This document shows positions 1 through 11,085 of a DNA stretch of 64,000 bases, piece by piece; the stretch's first letter is position 1; each line of letters starts with the position of its first letter. The position numbers and the translations under genes were made by a program. The notes beneath the pieces were generated by a model. That model searched no databases and was not told where the DNA came from. It saw nothing but the letters and a program-made list of their open reading frames with translations. The stretch is from Mesostigma viride (Eukaryota; Streptophyta; Mesostigmatophyceae; Mesostigmatales; Mesostigmataceae): contig RPFO01000406.1 in assembly GCA_009746045.1 (NCBI GenBank), forward strand, positions 3,560,701 to 3,624,700. The letters are read 5' to 3'.

Positions 1-76
1 GCTCGGCTCGGCAGTGCCACCCCTTTCGAGGCCTTGAAGTGGCTTCCCGCCCCCACCATTCCTCCCAGCGCTGCCT

Positions 77-658
77 TCAAACCTTGCATGAATTTCTCGA
101 CCACGAGCTCCCCCTCGATCCTCGTCTCCCTCGTCCTCCTGATTTTCGGCTTCCGGAGGTGCCCCAACGAATGTCGCCAACTTCGCCCTCGCTTCCTTTC
201 CGACAGCCCCCCCACCTGCCGAACTTTTGGCTGTGCCTTTCGGCTTGGCCATTTTTCGTTGCGCAGGTGTCGTTGGTGGCAGCGCCTCCTCCACTTAGTC
301 CGCCGCGAGATCTGCCACGCGCGCCAGCTGGCAGTTTTGCCACCAACGCTTCCTTTGGGTCACGTGCATCCAACTTGTCGGCAATGTTGACGGGATCGGC
401 CAGCAACTGCACGACAGACTTCAGCTGGCTCGAGCTCCACGAGCTGGCGTCTGTCATCCAGGCCTCGGCACCAAAGACCTGCTCGACTGCTCCCACAGCC
501 TCTGCGGGGCTGGTGCACTTGGCGAGCAGAGTGCCGAGCTGCTTCTTTTTGGCGCTGAAGGCCACTGGCGCGTGACTGGCGGCAACAGCCCGCGGTGTGA
601 GCGTCCCGTCCTCCCCGCGCGCTGCCTGCCTTGCTGTTGCCTTGCGCCCCTTCGGCAT
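77..658 (-). CDS. ORF1/gag-like protein of a YR retroelement (probable, runs toward left edge)
   Basis: An open frame of 193 codons starts at 658 with a basic N-terminus (MPKGRKATARQ) and has a G/R/S-rich second half, as expected of a nucleic-acid-binding structural protein. I recognise no conserved domain or zinc knuckle. The main argument is context: directly upstream on the same strand (770-1185) lies an A-type terminal repeat of the YR retroelement family seen elsewhere in the window. In PAT/Kangaroo elements the left A repeat precedes ORF1. The RT, RNase H and recombinase of this copy would then lie beyond the left edge. It could instead be a chance GC-rich frame; overlapping frames on both strands are also open here. 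Confidence 0.35.
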   Translation of the reverse strand: MPKGRKATARQAARGEDGTLTPRAVAASHAPVAFSAKKKQLGTLLAKCTSPAEAVGAVEQVFGAEAWMTDASSWSSSQLKSVVQLLADPVNIADKLDARDPKEALVAKLPAGARGRSRGGLSGGGAATNDTCATKNGQAERHSQKFGRWGGCRKGSEGEVGDIRWGTSGSRKSGGRGRRGSRGSSWSRNSCKV

Positions 659-769
659 TGGTGCTCAGGGCCAAAAATGGCTCCGACGGTAAAGGTTTGT
701 CAAACGAGAGGTTCGTTTCCCCTGGCTCGCTGTCGCCGCCCTTGTGAAAAGAAAAGAGGCCGACCATTA

Positions 770-1185
770 TAGCTAGGTGGGTTTTTTTTGTCCTTTTTGC
801 GTGTCATCCGGCTTGGCCCGGACGGCATTTTTTTGCCACGCAAATGTTGCGTCTGAACAAATGACGCAAAGTGGCCTTCTCCTTGCCGGCGGCTCAGAAA
901 GGTTGCCGCGGGTAATTTGGGTCACATATTGTGTGAGAGAAAGAATCTAGATCTAGTTAATCACTACGCCATTAACCAAGAAACCTAGACAGTGGCAGGT
1001 TTACATCTCAACGTAGCTCCTGCCATATGGCCAAGAAAAACTGGCTAAAGCTTTGGCCACGACTGATCCGGATCAGGCCGCACCGGCCTCAAAAGGTATG
1101 TCACGTGAACCCTATAACTTAGCTATGTCGGCTAACCTTCCATCTCACTATAAAGAAACTATGTTCCGAGAACCACGATTTGGTA
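770..1185 (-). repeat. A-type terminal repeat of YR retroelement
   Basis: Read on the minus strand, this stretch matches 1500-1935 (minus) and 11830-12235 (plus) along its length with many point differences. Shared landmarks are the start 'ttctttatagtgag', a CCGGTGCGGCCTGATC core, a 'tagatctag' motif and the end 'cacctagctaa'. It is noncoding. By position ahead of an ORF1-like frame it may be the left (A1) repeat of an element that leaves the window. Confidence 0.6.
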
Positions 1186-1344
1186 GGGAGTTTGTGACGC
1201 AAGTCTGACGTTACACGGAAAGTGAATCAACGTTTGTCAGCAGCTGTCCTGCTTGGCCGAAGGGGAATAATAGCTAAACGCAGTTCAAATGTCGTCTAGG
1301 TAGTTTCTTTCATCTGCCCACCCACCCCTTTACTATTCTATTAA
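1186..1344 (+). repeat. Fragment of the 28.9/30.3 kb element A-repeat tail
   Basis: Matches 29275-29400 and 30706-30855: a shared 'gtagggagtttgtgacgc' start and a 'gtagtttctttca' end followed by a CCCACCCACCCC tract. It sits between the B2 repeat of one YR element and the A repeat of the next. Confidence 0.6.
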
Positions 1345-2072
1345 CCGTGAAACTCCAGGGTAACCAGACTTTTTATGAAAACAATGAGTGGAGCACAAAG
1401 AAAAGGCAGGCCACATCCGGGCCGCCGATGCTCATGGGAACGATTAGTGCTTGTCGAAGGCTAGCCTTACCCCCCCAAAACGCAGGGAGGGTGGGCGGGA
1501 AAAGAAAAGAGGCATACCTTAGCTAGGTGGGGTTGGTTTTGTCTTTTTTTCGTGTCACGCGTCTTTGGCCTGGATGGCATTTTTTCATCACGCAACTTTT
1601 GTGTCTGAACAAATGACGCAAAGTGGCTTTCTACTTGCCGGCGGCTTCGAAAGGTTGGAGCGGGTATTGGGTCACAGATTGCGTGAGAGAAAGAATCTAG
1701 ATCTAGTTAACTACCACGTCATTGACAAACAACCTAGCTAGACAGTGGCAGGTTCATATCTCAATGTATGTAGCTCCTTCCACCTGGCCAGGAAATTGGC
1801 CAATGCTTTGGCCACTGGCGATCCAGATCAGGCCGCACCGGTCTCAAAAGGTATGCTATGTGGACCCTAAAACCTAGCTATAGCGGCTACCCTTCCACCT
1901 CACTGTAAAGAAACAATGTTCATGGAACCACGATTCTATTAACCGTGGAACTCCAGGGTATAAACCAGAGTCTCAAATTATTTAAACAATGAGTGGAGCA
2001 CATACAAAAGCCATGTCCCAGCGGCCGATGCTTATTGGAACACTTATTGCTTGTCAAAGCCTAGCCTTACCC
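1345..2072 (-). repeat. B1-A2-B2 right terminus of YR retroelement copy 1
   Basis: On the minus strand, immediately after the recombinase remnant, come B1 (2072-1936), A2 (1935-1500) and B2 (1490-1345). Both B copies run from a 'aaggctag' start through 'tgctccactcattgtt' to 'cacggttaatagaa'. The A segment is the same family as 770-1185 and 11830-12235. A B1-A2-B2 end is the diagnostic split-direct-repeat terminus of PAT/Kangaroo-type YR retrotransposons. Confidence 0.65.
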
Positions 2073-3648
2073 TTAGATCCCTCTATGGCGATCCATGCCA
2101 GTGGCAAAGAACCCATCGTTAATAGCAGAAGGAACAACTTACCTAGGTGTAGGGCAGTCTCAAAATAGCCCGCCAGGCCCGAGGGGGGCAGGTGGCCATA
2201 GCCCGAAGAAGAGCAGCAGGAAGCTCCACGGTCCTCCAAGCTGCGGTGCGAGCCCACATAATGGACAACCGTGGTCGAGCTGCTAAGCCACTGCGCCCCC
2301 GGCCCTGGATGTTCCCCAGGCTGTGACCCTCGAGGAAATCATGGGTGGCACCCCCTGGCATGCCTCAGCTGTGAATGGTGAAAATCTGGGCGACCCCCAA
2401 GGCCTGAGTCCCAATTGCCAGATGCGTCTGAATTGCGGGTAGGTGAAAGGGAACACGGCCTCCCAAGCGTGCTGGCCCGCGATGCAGTGCCGGAGGATGG
2501 TTTCTGACATCAAGTCTTCTACCACCACTAACAACATTCTGCCCTCAGTCAGAGGTCTTGGCAGACTTCAACAGCAGGGCGCCCTGCTGAGCCGGCCCGA
2601 ACCGGACGTCAGGCTGGAGGCGAACATGGCCAACACGGAGGTTCAACGCCTCCAAAATCCGCAGGTAATGGCGGAATAGGATGACAACCAGCAGGCCCAC
2701 AAGGCGATGACCTTGCATTACCATCATGCTGGCAAGTGCAAACGCCGCCTCCCATGGAATGGGGGGAGGGGCACGGGGGGGCGCAAGTGTTTTCCACCCA
2801 GCGAGGACGCCATGTGCCAAGTCTCGCCGCTTCACCATACCAGGGTAATGTAGTTGCAACCCCATCACAGCATTAACACCAAACGTCTGGCGGCTTTATC
2901 CCTGAAAGTGAGCCCAGGCGACATACGCACAAGAAGGTCTCTTCAAGAGTGTTAGCGCGTGACGATGACCTGTCCGCCCGCCCGCCCGCCCGCCCGCCTC
3001 CCACCAGGCCAAGAGAGAAGCAAGGCCACAACGATAGGCCAGCAAGGTAGCCGGCTTTACTTTCCCCTCAAGTAATGGAAGGTATAGCTAACAGGTGCAG
3101 GGGGGCCCGGGTTAGGATGGATGCCTTCCGTGGTCAGGTCGCGCACCCAGCCTGCCAAGAAAGTCGCCATAGATTGGCCGCAAGAGACACCATCGGCTGG
3201 TTGAAGAGCACTCCGGCGTCCACAACCCTTGGGTCAGCGGCTCCCAGTGGCGAGTGTCAGTGCGCACAAGCGGCGGCACTGCTTGTTTAACTTGTGTGAT
3301 GATGACCGCCCCTTAGTAGCCAAGCAGCCCAGTGCCGCGGTGGAATCCACCAACCTCACCACCTGCTTGCCTCGGTTGGCCAGGCTGCGCGCACTCCTCT
3401 CCACGCCCTTCACTGCGGCCCGCACCTCCTCGTTGATGTGCATCCCCAAATCCAGCCAACGACTCTTGACCTTAACCCACCATTGCTGACTAGTGATTGC
3501 TTGTTGCGCCCACGCGCTCAGCGGCCTAGGGCCAGCGTAGGCCACCTCGCATGGTGTGAGCAAAGTCGAGTACCCCCGCACCTCACGTGCCCGCGCCAGC
3601 TCTGTCACATCGCCCGGCTCCATCGTAACGTAGACGACACCCTGCCCG
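2054..3648 (-). pseudogene. YR retroelement copy 1: RNase H and tyrosine recombinase remnant
   Basis: Minus-strand frames at 3234-3701, 2545-2868, 2283-2537 and 2143-2361 match, in order, the RNase H and tyrosine recombinase of the copy at 14.7-16.3 kb. RNase H landmarks include GQGVVY, 'RPLS' and RLVDSTAA. The RNase H frame runs straight into the segment CALTLATGS that starts the recombinase part in the other copy, so the two domains were one polyprotein. Between them (3102-3125) sits an EGIHPNPGP motif. The recombinase retains HYLR (box A arginine), but the C-terminal part is broken by frameshifts and the His-x-x-Arg region is lost. Nonfunctional. Confidence 0.75.
2968..2998. repeat. CCCG tetranucleotide run
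   Basis: Short (CCCG)n tract inside the retroelement remnant; no homologous tract is visible in the other copy. Confidence 0.8.
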
Positions 3649-3670
3649 TTAGTACCATGGTATTGGAGGT

Positions 3671-4721
3671 TGTTAGGGATATTATATCCACCTCGCCACA
3701 ATATATCCCAGCCTGATTTATTTCTTGTTGGATTTATTACTTATGGACTGGGAATTCGATACGTCTGATAAGCTATAGATGGATTGGGCTCAATGAGCCG
3801 ATCAATATTCATGTGCCATAGTCCTACTATACTTGGACATGGATGACTTGTACCCTGTCAGAGTTAGCATAGTAGCATCACGTATTTGATTCACAAGTGT
3901 TACACTCGTTTGATTGACAAGTAGTGCTATGGTCTAGTGGACAAGTGTTTGGTCCATGAGCTGACAAGTGTTGGAAGCTCATAATGACACATGTTATAGT
4001 TATGGATTACATGATGACAGGTGGGAAGACTCATTGCATGACACACTTCACTCCAAGGAGAAGAGATGTGTCACTTTATGAACCATGTTATGTGGCACAT
4101 TATTACGTAGACACTTGGCATCTTCTAGCTATTATGCACCAATTCTCATTGGATCATATCTAGAATGTTCTGGGAATGTTCTAAGAATATGCCCATATTG
4201 CACCCACAGAACTTGCCGGATCATTTATCGTGTCCGATTGCTGCTGTGGCATGCCTCTGGCATGAAGGAGAAAGGGGGTCTCTACCCTTTCTTCCTGTTG
4301 TGCACATACAGGGATTAAAAGCACTCCGGTGCTCCGTGACTCCCCAACGGGAGCACTAGTTTAATTAATTAATTAAGAATATGCCAAGAAAATTCCAGGA
4401 ATATACTGAGAATGTGCTGGGAATATGCTAGGAATATGCTAGGATGTTTCTACAAGCTTCTGTGATGATGTAATTGCTGATGTCATCTTTCCTAGCCTAC
4501 ATAAAAGGTTTAAAAGGAAACTGCCCCCTAACTAAGGGCAGGTACCTCCATTCAACCTCTTTTCCTAACCTTTCAGCCTACAGTATGAAATATAACTCTT
4601 TTCTGGTCTCTCTCTTCCATTGTCTTCAAGCTCAGTTTTTCATCATCTGCAAGGTGCAAGGGCAGCAAGGCCAAGCGCAAGGCATTGTGTAAACCCATTA
4701 GTTTCCTCTACCTTTCCCACA
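3671..4721 (+). repeat. Copia-type LTR (solo or near-solo) inserted in YR element
   Basis: The stretch starts TGTTAGGGAT and ends CA, immediately followed by TGGTATCGGAGG, close to the initiator-Met-tRNA-type primer site of Copia elements (TGGTATCAGAG). It matches 28139-28908 plus 31262-31406 along its length, including 'ctgggaattcgata', 'gaaactgccccctaa' and the end 'ccattgtgtaaa'. It interrupts YR copy 1 between the 'VAS' and 'GQGVV' parts of RNase H. There is no internal Copia coding downstream; host YR sequence resumes at about 4735. The bases just before the LTR (3658-3670) also resemble the primer site. Confidence 0.7.
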
Positions 4722-4733
4722 TGGTATCGGAGG
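4722..4733 (+). other. Primer binding site of Copia-type element
   Basis: TGGTATCGGAGG directly abuts the LTR end; the same 12 bases follow the second LTR at 31407-31418. Confidence 0.65.
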
Positions 4734-4734
4734 G

Positions 4735-5377
4735 AGTTTGCATCAGCGCGGGTCGACGCAACAGACGCGACAACCTAACGTGCCAAAGGTGCGCTTCGAA
4801 TGGTCAACCCTTAGCATAGGAGCTAAGGCTGCCGGGCACACTCTAGCTCCTCTCGCACCCCGGCCCACAACACCCGCGACCGCTGCCCCCACCCTTTCAG
4901 TCAGGCTGATGAATTTGAAACATTGCTGCTAGATGGAGAGGCAGCTGCGGCTTAACATCTGCAGCCACAACCACCCCCCAAGATGGCAGCCAGCCCCTCA
5001 GCCGTAGCTCGTCCACAAGTGAGGATAGCTTGCGTGTGGGCGATCACAAGAGTGAGTTGCTTGACTGTTGGTTCCAGCACACCGTTCCGCCGGTGCACCA
5101 CCCCCAGGGCTTCTAGCTCGTCCCCTCCCAGGCTGGCCGTCTTAGTCTTCTCCTTAGACAGCGCAAGGTTGTTAGGAAGGTAGCCTTCCTCAATAGCGCA
5201 CGTGATGAGCTGGTTCACTGGGCACCTCTTGAAGGTCTGCCTGTTGCTGGCCACCAAGTCAACAAGACTCCACCTATAGTAACTTTGGACTGATGCCAAC
5301 TGCTGAGGGCAGCCATTGCTGGCCAGCATCCGTGCAGGGAAAAGGAAAAGACAACTTGTACCTGACAGATCTGTCAA
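4735..5377 (-). pseudogene. YR retroelement copy 1: reverse transcriptase C-terminal part
   Basis: Minus-strand translation matches the RT thumb/connection segment of the 13.6-14.6 kb copy: AIEEGYLPNNL against AIEDGYAPNNL, then DELEALGVVHRR and PTVKQLTLV. The catalytic VDD of the other copy reads VDL here, so an aspartate is lost. Further downstream (4735-4940) frameshifted homology continues to the RNase H start, where the LTR at 3671-4721 splits it. Confidence 0.7.
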
Positions 5378-5505
5378 GTACTATATTCTGACACCTGAAG
5401 GCCCTGCACTTGTTGTTTTTTCATTATAACCTTGTCAGACTCCTCCCCCCCCTAAATGGATCTGGAGACAGTACTACATATGCTGTCGACAGATTTGTCG
5501 CGCCT

Positions 5506-5568
5506 ACACTAGGCATTAGTCAATCAGTACACTACTGTACGCGACACACTAGGCATTAGTCAATCAGT
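5506..5568 (+). repeat. 23-bp direct repeat, two copies 40 bp apart
   Basis: The 23-mer starting ACACTAGGCATTAGTC occurs at 5506-5528 and 5546-5568 without a mismatch. It lies between the RT remnant and the gag remnant; it could be a junction duplication or part of an unrecognised terminal region. Confidence 0.7.
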
Positions 5569-5704
5569 CAATGTGTCAATGCGATAATAGGTTATAGGCA
5601 TAAGCAGCAATACCTATTAGCTGCGGCAGGCCATTGTGCATGTCACAGGAAGGATCCTCGACTTCACGGCCAAACACATGGCCTTTTACCTACCCGACTG
5701 CGTG

Positions 5705-6435
5705 CTACAAGGCTGCGTGCAAACCTACTATGGGATAAATTATATAGCTAGGCTTTGGGCTTGCAAGGGCCCATGGGCAGGCCGCATCCCTGAACACAAT
5801 GCGCCGGGGTTGTCGGCGATGAGAACCATCCAACCTCAATGCGAAGGGGTCCACATGATCATGGTCAATAGGTTGCCGATGTGTCACCGGCATGCCTGCT
5901 CCTCTCCTCAACTTCGGGCAGTTGCGCTTCATGTGACCGATCTCCTGGCAATAGAAGCACCGCATGTGCCAGCTGCGGGTGTTGAGTAGAGCATTGATCT
6001 GGGAGTCATTCTGCGCGTCGCCGAGCTCTTCCTCATCTTGCTCCTTCTCAACAGGGGATTCCTCCGCGTGGTCGCCTTCGTCTGCAGGATTCGACGCGTC
6101 AGTACTGCGCCATGTCGAGCGTGCAGACTCCTACTAGCCACGTAGTCGTCCCCTGTAGTGAGGAGATACGCTTTGACCTTGCACATGTCCCACAGATGCC
6201 ACCGGGTGTCGGCGAACTTCTTCCTAGCCTCCAGCTGCAGATCAGGGTGGATGGCCTCCATGAGGCGGATCTTGTGCTCGTGGCCCGACATATCCAATAG
6301 GCGGTTCGCCATCTCGTCGAACTTGACTTCAAACTCGCGGTAGGGCATGTCACCCTGTCTGAATGCGCCAAAGGCGATGCGCTCCTGGAACTCAGCGTCT
6401 GGTGGGACGAGCTTCTGCTGAATTCGTTCCATCAG
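5705..6435 (-). pseudogene. LTR-retrotransposon gag with CCHC zinc knuckle, frameshifted
   Basis: The minus-strand frame 6432-5929 carries a capsid-like segment (FGAFRQGDMPYREFEVKF, followed by MANRLL) typical of gag retrotransposon-family proteins. A second frame (5965-5705) begins with CFYCQEIGHMKRNC, a perfect CX2CX4HX4C zinc knuckle. The two are in different frames, so a frameshift separates capsid and nucleocapsid. No protease or RT follows within the window. This was the RNA-packaging protein of a Ty3-like element; it is now inactive. Confidence 0.75.
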
Positions 6436-8160
6436 CTCGTGGATATCCTTGGGGTAGGACTGTTACGCGATGCTATCGCAGTGAAGCAGTCGTGTAACTG
6501 AGATGTCCATGGCCTGGGTGATGATCAGGTTGATCAAGTCCTCAGTGGATAGATCCCAGTTGTGGTAGTTCGACTAGAATGTGATGGCCTTGTTCACCAG
6601 CCTAGCCCACTCCTGGATGTCTCGCGGCTTCATGCTCTTGTTTACATAGCTTGGGAATGTGAAAGATGTTGACGGTGTATAATTTCGATGTGCACAACGT
6701 GTGTGAATTCATGCGAAATTTTGTCAAGCGTCACTCTAGAAAGTGACCTTTATGACACTTGAGCTTCCAAGAAAGCCAGCATTTGATTCAAAACAATTAG
6801 TAGAGCCCCTGCCAAAGGCAGGTTTAAGTAGTCATCTCGTCTCCCTCGCATGCAGGAGCAAGAGTCCCCCATTCCACCCCAGTCCCTGGCGCCATTGCCC
6901 TCCTCCCCGGCACTTTCGCCGTTCAGCAAACAAAACTTGACAGGATCACTGTTGCCCCAATAACAGTGAACAAAGAAAAGGAGAAGAACCCCCTCCCTCT
7001 TCCAAGCAGCCTCGAGGGTAGCCGCTTCCATAAAAAGACCACAAAGTGGGGCGTGTCGCAACATCTCCTTCATGGCGACTCAGCCCGCACAAGGCTATAG
7101 TGAGTCACCCCCGAAGGGGCCTGACAGTAAAAGATTAGCAAATCCACGGAGCTGCCTTAGCAAAAAAAAAATCAGATGAAAAACCCAGAAATTTTGCATT
7201 CCGACGCCACCAAAGTTTGAACCGCTACCTGCCGCGGGTGCTGAGCACGGAGAAACGACAAGGCCAGGGACTGCCACTGCCAGCCGAGACGCCTTTCCTA
7301 TACTCTGTTCCTTTTTTGGGAATTTTGCACATTTATTTTCTTCCGAAACGCAAGGAATTAGCCGGCCGCACGTCACCCTTAGAACTATCCCTCGCTGGCC
7401 CAATGATAACAAAATAGGGCCGCGCACCAAGCCGAAGGCAGCGCCATGCAGCGCCCTAGGCTGTGAGCCGCTGACTGACTACCAGCGCAGTCTCATGGAA
7501 TCCAAATTAATCTATTGACCTTCGCACAATTTCCACACTAGCTGCGGACTTCTTTGTCGACATGATTGGCTCCACTGCTGGAATTACCAGCAGCCGGGGC
7601 GGGGAACGCAGCCCACATTCTGTGACCACCGAGACGCTGCCCAGCAAGGTGCCAACCAGAACCACTTGGCACACTGGTAACGTAGAATTTCCGTTCCGTT
7701 CAAACCGCCCCTACCTGCCGTGAAGCCGCAAAGCCTGCAACTTCATAGCAGGCAAGGACGGGGGTCTTTGCCTAATTTTCTTTAGCCCCTCTGCCATAGC
7801 ACCGGGGCCGCTCGTACTGCTTCAGTGAGCACATTCAAAGAAACGATTACGGGTCACAACCCGCTGAACATGCTTACATATCAAGCCTACCGTCAAAATG
7901 GAAAATGGAAAAACCAGAAATATTCTAATGCTGACAATTTAATAATCAAGCCAGCCAGATCATCTGTCACACGTCTGATCTGTCAGGCCATGTGTACTAC
8001 ACGAATGCAAACCTGAACACACTACCCAATTAACCAAGCAGCACACCAATCAATGGGTGAGTGCTGGTTACATCAGATTTTATTACAGCTTTTTGACGCA
8101 ACTACCCTCAGCATTCCACACATAGTGCACCATTCAAACACACGGCGCCTGACTTACAAA
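6436..8160. other. No supported gene
   Basis: Only short overlapping frames without recognisable motifs. Composition is mixed, and I see no repeat shared with the rest of the window. Regulatory or unrelated host sequence cannot be excluded. Confidence 0.4.
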
Positions 8161-8299
8161 AGGCAAAGCTAGTTGCCAGTAGGATTCCCCGGTAAACAAC
8201 AAGCCGTCCCCGTTCGTCTAATAAGCATTTCTGCATGTACAGCCACAAGGTTGTGGCGGCTGTTTCTTTCCCGCATTCTGTTTAATAGACTATTTTCAG

Positions 8300-8490
8300 A
8301 GAAATCCGGTTGTTTGAAATCCATGCGAAATCGTGCGAAATTGTGCAAAACTGTGGGACATAGTGTGAAACTGTGCAAAATCGTGCCAAAATGTGTGAAA
8401 ATCGTGCGAAAATCACGCGAGCTCGAGCGAAGTTGTTTGGGCCCTCTTCGAAAATAGCCAAAAAGTGTCATGTGCACACTTGGCTCGGAC
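8300..8490 (-). repeat. Copy of the 'TTTTGCACGA' low-complexity element
   Basis: On the minus strand this reads a 'gccaagtgtgc' leader, 'gaagagggccc', then degenerate repeats of 'TTTTGCACGA/TTTCGCAC'. The same leader and repeats occur on the plus strand at 37400-37640, so it is a dispersed repeat rather than a gene despite open frames. Confidence 0.6.
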
Positions 8491-8499
8491 GCCGGAACA

Positions 8500-9369
8500 T
8501 TCGAAGTGGGCCCCGCCATAGGCTCCCGCACATATATAACTAACAGCAATATATGACGATACAAAGTAGTAGTTGTCCTAGTATGCTAGAAGGGAACTGA
8601 GCTGATTGGGATGGTTTGGGGCCACGTTGGCGCGTCAACTGCATGGCCATTCACTTTCAGTATAGTGAGTATCCCCTTAGTAGCGCAACACCACTCACTT
8701 TGACTCCTGTGGTTTGTAAATGGTGTAATTACTGACATGATACATACTGTACTCATCCAACTGATGATGACCTGAATAGATCGCTTAGTTCAGGAGCTAA
8801 TTCTGTGTCATCCTTGATGTGCATGGTAGTTGCCTAGGTATTTTTACATGTACAAAACACAACGTACAACATACCTTAAATGAAAACGTGCTTGTTGACC
8901 CCCCCGACTTTGACAACAGTTATTGTTTTATAGCACACCCTGCAGAATCTAGTAAGTGTTCTAGCGTAAGGCACTATATGGACATGCTGTACCCCCAAGG
9001 ACAGCCGTTACATGTAGTTGATTGGTTCAGGGGGCACCTGGTCCCTCAAAAGTGCAGTATATTGCTGCAAGTAAACAGGCTCGATGAGGGGTTTACAATA
9101 GTTTCGCAAAACTCGTCATGTTCATCCAAAATGATGCCAAAGTTCGGTATGACTCAGCGACGAGACTCGTGAGCACTCTCTTCCGCCCTGACAATTATTA
9201 TGGCCATCTGATTGCCTGTCAAATAATTCTTTGCTCTTGCCCTGATAGTTTTTTTTCTCTCTGTTAGCCAACGATCCCATGCAGTTGCTAGGTTTTCACA
9301 TGTTGCACCTCTTTTTCTTCTCATTTTGCTATCTGCACGATCAAATTCCTCGCTTCATCTGACTTGCAG
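8500..9369. other. No supported gene; upstream part of host gene expected nearby
   Basis: I could not identify an exon here. The first recognised exon of the membrane-protein gene begins at 9370 at a codon boundary, so an upstream exon ending in phase 0 should exist. It may lie further left or be unrecognisable by eye. Confidence 0.4.
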
Positions 9370-9601
9370 GCGGGCCTTAGCCACCTGCAGGTGCTTTCGA
9401 TGTTGGGCGACCTGGCCATGGACTTGCCGCCCGAAGTCAATGCCTGTGTGAACAGTATTAGCTGGATGAACCTGCGCTTCTGGATACCTTGGAAACGAAG
9501 TCTTTGTTCCAACCATACTTTCGACGAGGAGCCGGGAGATAGCCTCGCCACCAGCACACATGCCAATTCCACCCGGAGTCTGATGCAATATGTGGAAATA
9601 G
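9370..9601 (+). CDS. TRP-like polytopic membrane protein, exon a
   Basis: The exon follows a good acceptor (ctgacttgcag) and ends before donor GTATGC. It starts at a codon boundary and ends in phase 1. The segment SHLQVLSMLGDLAMDLPP resembles the 'LQVL..l.D...nWPp' stretch that precedes the membrane core in the large TRP-like family of green algae and other protists. It is followed by a probable extracytoplasmic part with several N-x-S/T sites. Splicing to 10481 recreates a valine codon (g|ta) and keeps the frame open. Family assignment is by motif recognition only; an ion-channel function is not shown. Confidence 0.55.
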
Positions 9602-10480
9602 GTATGCAGTAGACTAAGTTGGCTGCAGCAGCCAGCAGCAGCAGCAAGCCAGCACCTTGGCAATAGACTTGATTAGACCTGGCCATCACACATTATGTTT
9701 TCTCGGGCCTTGGAATGTTTTCCACCCTGTATCCAAACACGTGACGTAATTGTCAGCAGTGAGCCTTGCAGTATAGGAGACACACTTTGCTACCTAACTT
9801 GTAATTAAGTGAATCAAATGATACATATATCATCTTCTCCATGCTATTCAGAGAGCTTGCTAGTCTGGCACTCACGTGTGTTTGCAAGCCAGGAGCACGA
9901 GTAAGGAAAGCGCTTGAATGCAAAACCCATCAAGTTAGAATATAGTTCCTAGATTTTACTGCATGGCACTAACTACGTCGCGTATCACTACTCAACCACA
10001 AGGGGCTTTTGCCGGTTTCTTACCCCAAACTGCGCAGGGGATGCATCGCGAATCTACGAGCTTTGGTAATTTTTTATCATTTGCTCTTCCACGCACCCAA
10101 TGGAAAGCCCATGAAGCATCATAATGAGCTTTAAAGCCTTTTTGTACACGTACTACTTAGTTAGGACAGCGTTGGGCAGTCTGTCAACCATATCCTTCGC
10201 CACCTCATGCGTCCTTGCGCCTTCGCCTCGACCACATGTGTCAATGAGATGTCTGTTGCAACTTAGATGCCTTCATATATTTCACTAACTGCACTTGGCC
10301 AATGTGTTGCAAATCTGGCATGATAGTTCAAATTTCTCTTGGTTCTTGCAGAAAAATCGTTTTGTTATGTTTGCCGGCTACGCTGTATCTGATGTTGACC
10401 ACTCGTCAGTCCCCTCCCAAGGTACTTAATATAGATATTCCATGTTGTAATCTTAATTAAATATTTGTTCCCATGCTAAG
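9602..10480 (+). other. Intron a-b (879 bp)
   Basis: Donor GTATGC, acceptor ctaag; phase 1. No transposon recognised inside, in contrast to the next two introns. Confidence 0.5.
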
Positions 10481-11085
10481 TAAGCGTGCCCCTTGAGCAA
10501 GTATGGGAGACAACTGCACTGCTGAGAACCTGCCATCTGACACCGGATATTTCCGGATATGCTCATCATTGCTGCCCAAACTGCTTTTTCACATCTGTGC
10601 GCATCCTGTATCCAGTTTGGGGCTTCGTCAATTCTACCTACGGCAGTGAGGCGATCAACATCGCGCGCCCTGACTACGACAGAGGCCTTACACAGGAGTT
10701 ATTGACGTCACTTGCCCCTGACTGCGGGCTTGATGTCGCCTTGGCGATCGTGCTGTTGGGTGTTGTTGGTATGGCTTTTGTGGCGGCCATGCACAGGGCA
10801 ATCAACAAACTGGTGTTCTGGTTTTTCCCGGAATCAGACATGCCACAATTGTTACATTTCCCACGCCTCGAGCTACTTGCCTTTAAGTTCATAGCTCTTC
10901 CATTCAGCCAGGCAAGTGCCTTCCTTATTTCATCGAAACCGCGCAGCATCGTAGCGGTGATTTTCGGGATCGTGTTGCTGCTCCTTGGGCCATGCGCACT
11001 TTTGTACGTCACGATGCGCACCATCTTCTCCGTTATCGCGAGGAAGTCTGCGGAGTTTGAGCAGGAAAAGGCACCACCGCAGCCG
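10481..11085 (+). CDS. TRP-like polytopic membrane protein, exon b
   Basis: A 605-bp open exon. It carries a cysteine-containing extracellular-type stretch (SLAPDCGLD, comparable to the 'l.apeCs' signature of the family). Three hydrophobic segments follow: VALAIVLLGVVGMAFVAAM, one around FPRLELLAFKFIALPFSQAS, and IVAVIFGIVLLLLGPCALLY. The motif FPRLELL with a following membrane span is characteristic of this algal family. The exon ends at a codon boundary before GTACGT. Beyond that the frame soon runs into a CACA-rich stretch, supporting the exon end. The next exon is 14.9 kb away in the same phase. Confidence 0.6.

Noticed and set aside
39-575. Plus-strand frame of 178 codons
   Set aside because: Overlaps the minus-strand ORF1-like frame, proline-rich shadow of GC-rich DNA; the minus frame fits the adjoining A repeat.
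8169-8564. 131-codon minus frame rich in 'DFARF/TILHSF'
   Set aside because: Product of the TTTTGCACGA low-complexity element, which recurs at 37.4 kb in a different frame.
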